Shown here: piece after piece, positions 5,700 to 10,181 of the stretch | Layout: each line of letters opens with the position of its first letter | Numbering within the stretch: position 1 is the stretch's first letter | From: Chloroflexota bacterium | GTDB taxonomy: Bacteria; Chloroflexota; Anaerolineae; UBA3071 | Assembly (NCBI GenBank): GCA_014383605.1 | Contig: JACNHM010000465.1 | Location: 1 to 10,181, forward strand | Length of the DNA stretch: 10,181 nucleotides | Reading direction: 5' to 3' | The notes under the pieces: model-generated | The model's database searches: none | The model's input: the letters and a program-made list of their open reading frames with translations, nothing else | Told to the model about the DNA's origin: nothing | Made by a program: the position numbers and the translations under genes

Positions 5700-5706
5700 A
5701 AAGGAG

Positions 5707-5827
5707 TTGGGTGCGTTTCAAATGGGTTGAGCCATCCTTGCGAAGGTTGGGGGTAGCACTGCTGGATTGAAATCGTTGCCCGAACCTTCGCAAGGATTCC
5801 CCTCCAACTGAAATGAAACACACCCAA
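5707..5827. mobile_element. MITE-like element C2, 121 bp, nested inverted repeats, duplicated AGGAG target
   Basis: Terminal inverted repeats TTGGGTGCGTTTCA (5707-5720) and TGAAACACACCCAA (5814-5827) match at 13 of 14 positions. Inside is a perfect 15-bp inverted repeat ATCCTTGCGAAGGTT (5734-5748) and its complement (5783-5797). AGGAG flanks the element on both sides (5702-5706 and 5828-5832). Removing the element and one AGGAG leaves a 13-nt gap between the two genes with AAAGGAG 6 nt before the CHAT start, an ideal ribosome binding site. Core parts match element C1 at 1408-1552 in inverse orientation; the outer arms do not. Confidence 0.75.
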
Positions 5828-5838
5828 AGGAGCTGCCC

Positions 5839-8800
5839 ATGATCGAACTGACAACCTACTTCACCGCCGAAACGGAGGATTCACCCCTCAAGGTGAGTCT
5901 TTTCCGCCCGGATACGGGCACCCGGACCGACCCCGCGCCCTTCGAGCTGCCGCTGGACGACGACACGCTGGCCGACCTGCGCTGGTATCTGGAGATATTT
6001 GCACAGTGGCCCACCGGGCCGGACTACGAGCGCGCCGAAGGCATTAAGGCCAGGCTGGAGGACTGGGGCCGCGCCCTGCGGGGTAGCATCATCACCGATT
6101 CTGAGGCGGGCGGGCTGTGGCAGCAGTTCGTGGACGCGGGGGACGAGGGCAAGCTGCTGACCATTGACGCCGTAGACCCCCGCGTGCTGCGCCTGCCGTG
6201 GGAGCTGCTGGCCGACGAGGGCGGGCATCTCTTCTCCGCCGGCATCGGCGTGCGGCGGCGGCTGAAGAAAGCGACCGGCGCCCCGCTCAAGCCCTTCGAC
6301 CTGCCGGTGCGGGTGCTGGTGGTCGTCTCCCGACCCAGGGGGGAGGGATTCATTGATCCGCGCGCCGACTCCCTGCCGCTGCTCGACGCGCTGGACGAAT
6401 TGGGCGGCCGGGTGGCGACCGAGTTTCTCTACCCGCCCACGCTTCCCGCGCTGATCGCCCGCCTGCGCGACCGCAAAGCACCGCCGGTACATGTGCTCCA
6501 CTTTGACGGGCACGGTGTCTACGATGCCAACCTGGGTCTGGGTTACCTGCTCTTTGAAGACGACGAGCACCAAAGCGACCGCGTGGACGCCAACCGGCTG
6601 GGCACGCTGCTCAACCGCTGTGGCGTGCCGCTGATGGTGCTGAGTGCCTGCCAGAGCGCGGCGCAAGAGGAGGCCAACCCCTACGCCAGCGTCGCCGCCC
6701 GGCTCATCCGGGCCGGGGTGGGCAGCGTGCTGGCCATGAACTATTCGGTGCTGGTGGCGGCGGCGCGCAAATTCGTCGCCGCCTTTTACGGTGGCCTGGT
6801 CGGCGGGCTGACCGTGGGTCAAGCAGTGGACGAAGGCCGTATTGCGCTGCACGCTGATGAGAAACGCCACACCCTGACCCGCCACGACGCCGACGGCAAG
6901 CTGGTCGAAGAGACCATCCGCCTGCGCGATTGGTTCCTCCCCGCCCTCTACCAGCAGTCCGCCGACCCCGTCGTGTTTGCGCCAGCCCCCCCCTCTCCCG
7001 AAGGTTGGGAGAGGAGGCCGGGGGGTGAGGGCCTACCCCGCGCCCTGGCCGACCCCAACGCCCCCGGCGGCCTGCCCCGCGAGCCGCATCACGGCTTCCA
7101 CGGACGCGCCCGCGAGATGCTCCAACTGGAGCGCGCCCTGGCCGAAAAAGCGGTCGTCGTGCTGCACGGCTTTGGCGGCATGGGCAAGACGGCCCTGGCA
7201 GCCGAGGCGGGCCGCTGGTTCCACCGCACGGGACGCTTCCCCGGCGGCGCAGCCTTCGTCTCCTTTGAGCACGGCGGCTCGCTGAGTCAGCTTTGCTCCT
7301 GGGTGGGGCAGGCCGTCAGCGGCGACCCCAATTTTGTGATCGGCGAGGGCGATCCTTCGACAGGACTCAGGACAGGCCCTTCGACCGTTAGCGAAGCGGC
7401 GCTCAGAACAGGCCCCGTGGAGCGGATAACCGACCTGCTGCGCCAGCAGCCCGCCCTGGTCATCCTGGACAACTTTGAATCCGTCCTGGGCCGCGAGCCG
7501 CTGATGCCGCCGGAGGAACTCAAGACCGTGCTGGATGCGGTGTGGAGTTGTGTGGCAGGGGACAAGGAGACAAGGAGCAGGGTGCTGATTACTACGCGGG
7601 ACACGGCGTTCAACGACGCCCGTTTCAGCCCCTCCAGGACGTGTACGCACATTGAGCTGGGTGGCCTGGCCACGCCCGACGCCCTGGCGCTGGCGGCGGC
7701 CGTGCTGGACGACCACGGCATTGACCGCGCGGCAGTGGATCGGCAGGAACTGGTGCACCTGATGGCCCACCTGGGTGGGCATCCCCTTTCGCTCTACCTG
7801 GCGCTGCCCCACCTGCGCGAGTACACTCCCGCCGAGCTGACCGCCCGCTTCGAGGAGCTGCTGCCCGGCTTTACGGCCGGCGCGGCGGTGGAGCGCAACG
7901 AGAGCCTGACCATCTCGCTGGAGTTCTCCCTGCGCCGCCTGGGCGACGAGACCCGCGCCGCCCTGCCCGACCTGGCCGTGTTTCAGGGAGCGGCGTTCGA
8001 AGACAATTTACTGGAGATTACCGAGATGGACCCCGAGCTGTGGCAGACCGCCCGCGCCGAGCTGGAGCAGGCGGCCCTGGTCGCCGTCGAGTCCGTGCCC
8101 GGCGTGAACCCGCCCTTCCTGCGCTTCCACCCCACGCTGGCGCCCTACCTGGCTGCCCGGCTTCCCGCCGCCCGCCGCGCCGAGCTGGAGGAGCGCTACT
8201 GGCAGCGCTACTACGCCCTGGCTAACTACCTGCACCGCGCCGACACCCAAACCCCCCACCAGGCCCGCGCCATCGCCCTGCGCGAGCTGCCCAACCTGCG
8301 CCGCGCCCTCGACCTGGCCATAAAAGCGGACGCCGCGGCGGAGGCGGTGGAGTTTGCCACCTGCATCGCCAAGTTCCTGGATCACTTTGGCCGCTGGCGA
8401 GAGCGGGACGCGATGATGGAGAAAGTGAGCAAGTTTGCAGGTCTGCAAGTGGCAGGTGAGGAAGGGTTGACAAGGGCAGAGTGGATGATGTTGGCCCAGC
8501 AGGGGGAGGTTCTGTGGCAGCAGGGCCGAGCGGCGGAGGCAGAGCAGGTATTCCGCGAGTTGTTGGAGCGGCTGGCGAAGGAAGCTGCCTACGACTCAGC
8601 TTATGACCGTGCCTACACGTGTTGGAGCCTGGGCCGCTGCCTGGAGGCGCAGGGGCGGCCCACGGAGGCCATTGAGTACCACCGGCGGGCGTTGGAGGAG
8701 TTTGAGCGAATCAGCGAATCGAGCGAACTGGCGAAGCAGATGGTGGGTGCTGTTCATACAGAGTTGGCCGACCAGTATAGAAAGCTGGGGCAGTTTGACG

Positions 8801-10134
8801 ATGCCGAGAAGGAATACAAAGCTGCTCTGGTGATTGACGAGGAGCTAGGTGATGCCCGGGGCAAGGGTGTTGACCTTGGCCAACTGGGCACACTGGCGAT
8901 GACGCGCGGGGACCTGGCCGAGGCGGCGCGGCGCCACACCGAGGCGCTGGATACCTTCCGCGCCCTGGGCGAGCCGCAGATGGAGGCCGTCGCCTGGCAC
9001 CAGTTGGGGATGGTGTCGGAGGATGCCCAGGATTGGGACGAGGCGGAGCGCTGCTACCGGAAGAGCCTTAAGCTCAAGGAAGCACAAAATGATCTGCCCG
9101 GCGTGGCGCGCACTTGCAACCAACTCGCCATCGTCGCCAAGGGCGCCGGTCGGCTCGACGACGCGAAGCGGTGGTATTTGCGGGCGATTGAGCTGGGTGA
9201 GCAATTGGGTGACCGCAAAGGGTTGGCTACGCGGCTCAGCAACCTCGCCGACCTCTACCTCTCCCAGGGCCGTCTCGACGAGGCCGCGCGCTACGCCCAC
9301 CGGGCGCTGGAAATCGTGGAGCAGCATCACATCCAAACCCATGTGTGGAAAGGGTATAGCGTCCTGGCCCGAATCGCCGAGGCCCAGGGCCGCGCCGACG
9401 AGGCCGCCCAGTGGCGGCGCAAGGAGCAGGAGAGCTACGCGGCGTATGCGGGGGCGGCGCATGAAATCCGGCAATTTCAACCACTCATTGCAGCGGTAGT
9501 GCAGGCCGCGCAGGGAGATGCCGAAGCGCTGGCTTTCGTGGAGGGCGAGTATCCAAAGATGCTGGCCGGTGGCGAGCGTTGGCAACGCGTTGCCAATACA
9601 ATCCGCCGTGTCATCGCCGGTGAGCGTGATGCCGATGCGCTAGTAGCAGGTATGGATAGAGAAACAGGTTTCATCATCCGCACTATCCTGGCCCGGTTGT
9701 CGGGGCCTGCCCTGAGCGGAGCCGAAGGGGGAGCGCCCCAGACTTCCGAAGTTTCCCAAACTTCGGAAGTCTCGCCTGGGGCCGCCATCGCCCGCATCCG
9801 TCAACAGTGGGCGCCCATCATCCAGGCCGTCGTCGCCGCCTGTGGGGGGAATACGCAGGTGGCTGCGCAACTGGAGTCCCTCCTGGCCCAACTCTCCACC
9901 CAGGACAACTGGCGCCGCCTGGTCGCCGCCCTGCGCCGCATCCTCGCTGGCGAACGCGACCCCGCTGCCCTCCTCCCCGGCCTCGACCCCGCCGCTCTGC
10001 TCATCGCCAGCGACGCGCTGCGCGGTCTTGGTGTGGACATAGCCTCCCCTCCCCCGCACTTGAGGGAGGGGCCGGGGGCTTTTAGGGGTAGGTTTTTGGA
10101 TCGGGCTTGCCAAATCAGGCATGATATGGTATAA
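5839..10134 (+). CDS. CHAT peptidase / NB-ARC (STAND) ATPase / TPR protein
   Basis: A 1431-residue cytosolic protein. Residues ~1-375 include a CHAT (caspase-like) peptidase with His225 in HFDGHG and Cys271 in LSACQS as the probable dyad. A linker (~381-408) follows. The NB-ARC ATPase has FHGR before a P-loop GFGGMGKT (444-451), Walker B LVILDN (Asp544), ITTRD (584-588) and the GGHPLSL motif (646-652), then a helical region to ~870. About eight 40-44-residue TPRs span ~880-1205. Two copies of a ~77-residue C-terminal module follow (~1212-1288 and ~1322-1398). STAND proteins of this design sense a ligand through repeats, oligomerise with ATP and activate an effector. A protease-type immune or stress switch is therefore likely but inferred. 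Repeat-derived in-frame stretches occur at 505-526, 1289-1313 and after ~1400. AAGGAG at 5827-5832 precedes the ATG. Confidence 0.93.
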   Translation: MIELTTYFTAETEDSPLKVSLFRPDTGTRTDPAPFELPLDDDTLADLRWYLEIFAQWPTGPDYERAEGIKARLEDWGRALRGSIITDSEAGGLWQQFVDAGDEGKLLTIDAVDPRVLRLPWELLADEGGHLFSAGIGVRRRLKKATGAPLKPFDLPVRVLVVVSRPRGEGFIDPRADSLPLLDALDELGGRVATEFLYPPTLPALIARLRDRKAPPVHVLHFDGHGVYDANLGLGYLLFEDDEHQSDRVDANRLGTLLNRCGVPLMVLSACQSAAQEEANPYASVAARLIRAGVGSVLAMNYSVLVAAARKFVAAFYGGLVGGLTVGQAVDEGRIALHADEKRHTLTRHDADGKLVEETIRLRDWFLPALYQQSADPVVFAPAPPSPEGWERRPGGEGLPRALADPNAPGGLPREPHHGFHGRAREMLQLERALAEKAVVVLHGFGGMGKTALAAEAGRWFHRTGRFPGGAAFVSFEHGGSLSQLCSWVGQAVSGDPNFVIGEGDPSTGLRTGPSTVSEAALRTGPVERITDLLRQQPALVILDNFESVLGREPLMPPEELKTVLDAVWSCVAGDKETRSRVLITTRDTAFNDARFSPSRTCTHIELGGLATPDALALAAAVLDDHGIDRAAVDRQELVHLMAHLGGHPLSLYLALPHLREYTPAELTARFEELLPGFTAGAAVERNESLTISLEFSLRRLGDETRAALPDLAVFQGAAFEDNLLEITEMDPELWQTARAELEQAALVAVESVPGVNPPFLRFHPTLAPYLAARLPAARRAELEERYWQRYYALANYLHRADTQTPHQARAIALRELPNLRRALDLAIKADAAAEAVEFATCIAKFLDHFGRWRERDAMMEKVSKFAGLQVAGEEGLTRAEWMMLAQQGEVLWQQGRAAEAEQVFRELLERLAKEAAYDSAYDRAYTCWSLGRCLEAQGRPTEAIEYHRRALEEFERISESSELAKQMVGAVHTELADQYRKLGQFDDAEKEYKAALVIDEELGDARGKGVDLGQLGTLAMTRGDLAEAARRHTEALDTFRALGEPQMEAVAWHQLGMVSEDAQDWDEAERCYRKSLKLKEAQNDLPGVARTCNQLAIVAKGAGRLDDAKRWYLRAIELGEQLGDRKGLATRLSNLADLYLSQGRLDEAARYAHRALEIVEQHHIQTHVWKGYSVLARIAEAQGRADEAAQWRRKEQESYAAYAGAAHEIRQFQPLIAAVVQAAQGDAEALAFVEGEYPKMLAGGERWQRVANTIRRVIAGERDADALVAGMDRETGFIIRTILARLSGPALSGAEGGAPQTSEVSQTSEVSPGAAIARIRQQWAPIIQAVVAACGGNTQVAAQLESLLAQLSTQDNWRRLVAALRRILAGERDPAALLPGLDPAALLIASDALRGLGVDIASPPPHLREGPGAFRGRFLDRACQIRHDMV
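6992..7029. repeat. Repeat family E (CCTCTCCC...GGGAGAGG) in the CHAT to NB-ARC linker
   Basis: CCTCTCCC (6992-6999) and GGGAGAGG (7007-7014) form an 8-bp stem with a 7-nt loop, followed by GGCCGGGGGGTGAGGG. It encodes the low-complexity linker PPSPEGWERRPGGEG between the peptidase and ATPase domains. A sister block with the same hairpin-plus-GGCCGGGGG layout lies at 10046-10080. Confidence 0.6.
7354..7414. repeat. Two tandem repeat B units inside the NB-ARC coding region
   Basis: CCTTCGACAGGACTCAGGAC (from 7354) and a second diverged unit beginning CCCTTCGACCGTTAGCGAAG (7377), ending in GCTCAGAACAGGCC. They encode residues ~505-526, DPSTGLRTGPSTVSEAALRT plus GP, between the P-loop and Walker B. 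On either side the protein reads GEGDP and GPVERI, as if about 22 codons had been inserted into an original GDPVERI. Confidence 0.6.
9703..9729. repeat. Repeat family B copy, reverse orientation, in the CHAT gene
   Basis: GGGCCTGCCCTGAGCGGAGC followed by CGAAGGG is the reverse complement of the CCTTCG...GCTCAGG...CAGGC pattern seen at 3852-3893 and 7354-7414. It is read as GPALSGAEGG and lies 10 nt before a repeat A copy, both in the linker between two C-terminal modules. Confidence 0.6.
9740..9772. repeat. Repeat family A copy in the CHAT gene
   Basis: AGACTTCCGAAGTTT (9740-9754), spacer CCC, AAACTTCGGAAGTCT (9758-9772): a perfect 15-bp inverted repeat. It is read in frame as QTSEVSQTSEVS, a direct repeat at protein level, in the linker between the duplicated C-terminal modules. 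Confidence 0.85.
10046..10080. repeat. Repeat family E copy at the 3' end of the CHAT gene
   Basis: CCCCTCCC (10046-10053) and GGGAGGGG (10064-10071) form an 8-bp stem, followed by GGCCGGGGGCT. It encodes PPPHLREGPGA, after which the frame runs about 20 more codons to TAA at 10132. The protein's last ~30 residues therefore look repeat-derived or fortuitous. Confidence 0.55.
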
Positions 10135-10135
10135 G
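10107..10135 (+). promoter_or_regulatory. Sigma70 extended -10 promoter for the next gene
   Basis: TTGCCA (10107-10112), a 17-nt spacer and TATAAG (10130-10135), with TGG immediately upstream as an extended -10. It overlaps the last codons and the stop of the CHAT frame. Transcription would start near 10142. Confidence 0.6.
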
Positions 10136-10173
10136 TCTCCTTCAGCCTGCAGTTCGTTGGCGAAGGAGGGAAC

Positions 10174-10181
10174 ATGCAAAC
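10174..10181 (+). CDS. Start of a further gene, cut by the window end
   Basis: ATG at 10174 follows GAAGGAGG (10162-10169) by 4 nt and lies about 32 nt after a predicted transcription start. Only Met-Gln and part of a third codon are visible, so nothing can be said of the product. Confidence 0.5.

Noticed and set aside
1330..9772. CRISPR array
   Set aside because: Repeats are dispersed, palindromic, variable in sequence and without regular spacers; no cas genes.

Overview
The window looks like GC-rich bacterial chromosome, most like an environmental Chloroflexota (Anaerolineae-type) genome. That assignment is an inference from gene content: an MttB-type corrinoid methyltransferase, a tungsten-type aldehyde oxidoreductase, a DUF433/DUF5615 pair, a giant CHAT/NB-ARC/TPR protein and an unusual load of small palindromic repeats. 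No marker gene fixes the taxon. All recognisable genes lie on the + strand.

Layout. (1) 1-1318: the 3' end of an MttB-family methyltransferase gene overlaps by ATGA with a zinc alcohol dehydrogenase gene, so the two are probably cotranscribed. (2) 1319-1683: a possible terminator, then a non-coding stretch in which a 145-bp MITE-like element sits inside an older palindromic repeat. (3) 1684-3525: an aldehyde ferredoxin oxidoreductase-family gene. (4) 3526-3937: gene debris (the tail of a class I methyltransferase with an in-frame stop, and possibly the tail of a PqqD-like gene) bordered by repeats. (5) 3917-4752: a perfect-looking sigma70 promoter, a hairpin leader and an AT-richer DUF433/DUF5615 toxin-antitoxin-like pair. 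(6) 4753-4880: two back-to-back hairpin repeats. (7) 4923-10134: an extended -10 promoter, a 232-residue protein of no recognised family, a 121-bp MITE-like insertion, and a 1431-residue CHAT peptidase / NB-ARC STAND ATPase / TPR protein. (8) From 10107: another promoter and the first codons of a further gene.

How the genes work together. The dehydrogenase and the aldehyde oxidoreductase could act in series (alcohol to aldehyde to acid), beside methyl transfer to a corrinoid protein; this is inferred from context only. The CHAT/NB-ARC/TPR gene has the design of a signal-sensing STAND protease (TPR sensor, NTPase switch, caspase-like effector). The unknown upstream gene was originally only about 13 bp away, so it is a good candidate for a dedicated partner or substrate.

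The most striking feature is the repeat ecology. At least five kinds of short palindromic repeat occur in 10 kb. Several are read in frame inside the aldehyde oxidoreductase and CHAT genes, at linkers or in an NB-ARC loop. One inserted exactly at a ribosome binding site and duplicated it. In one family (A) the arm sequence differs from locus to locus but matches within each locus.
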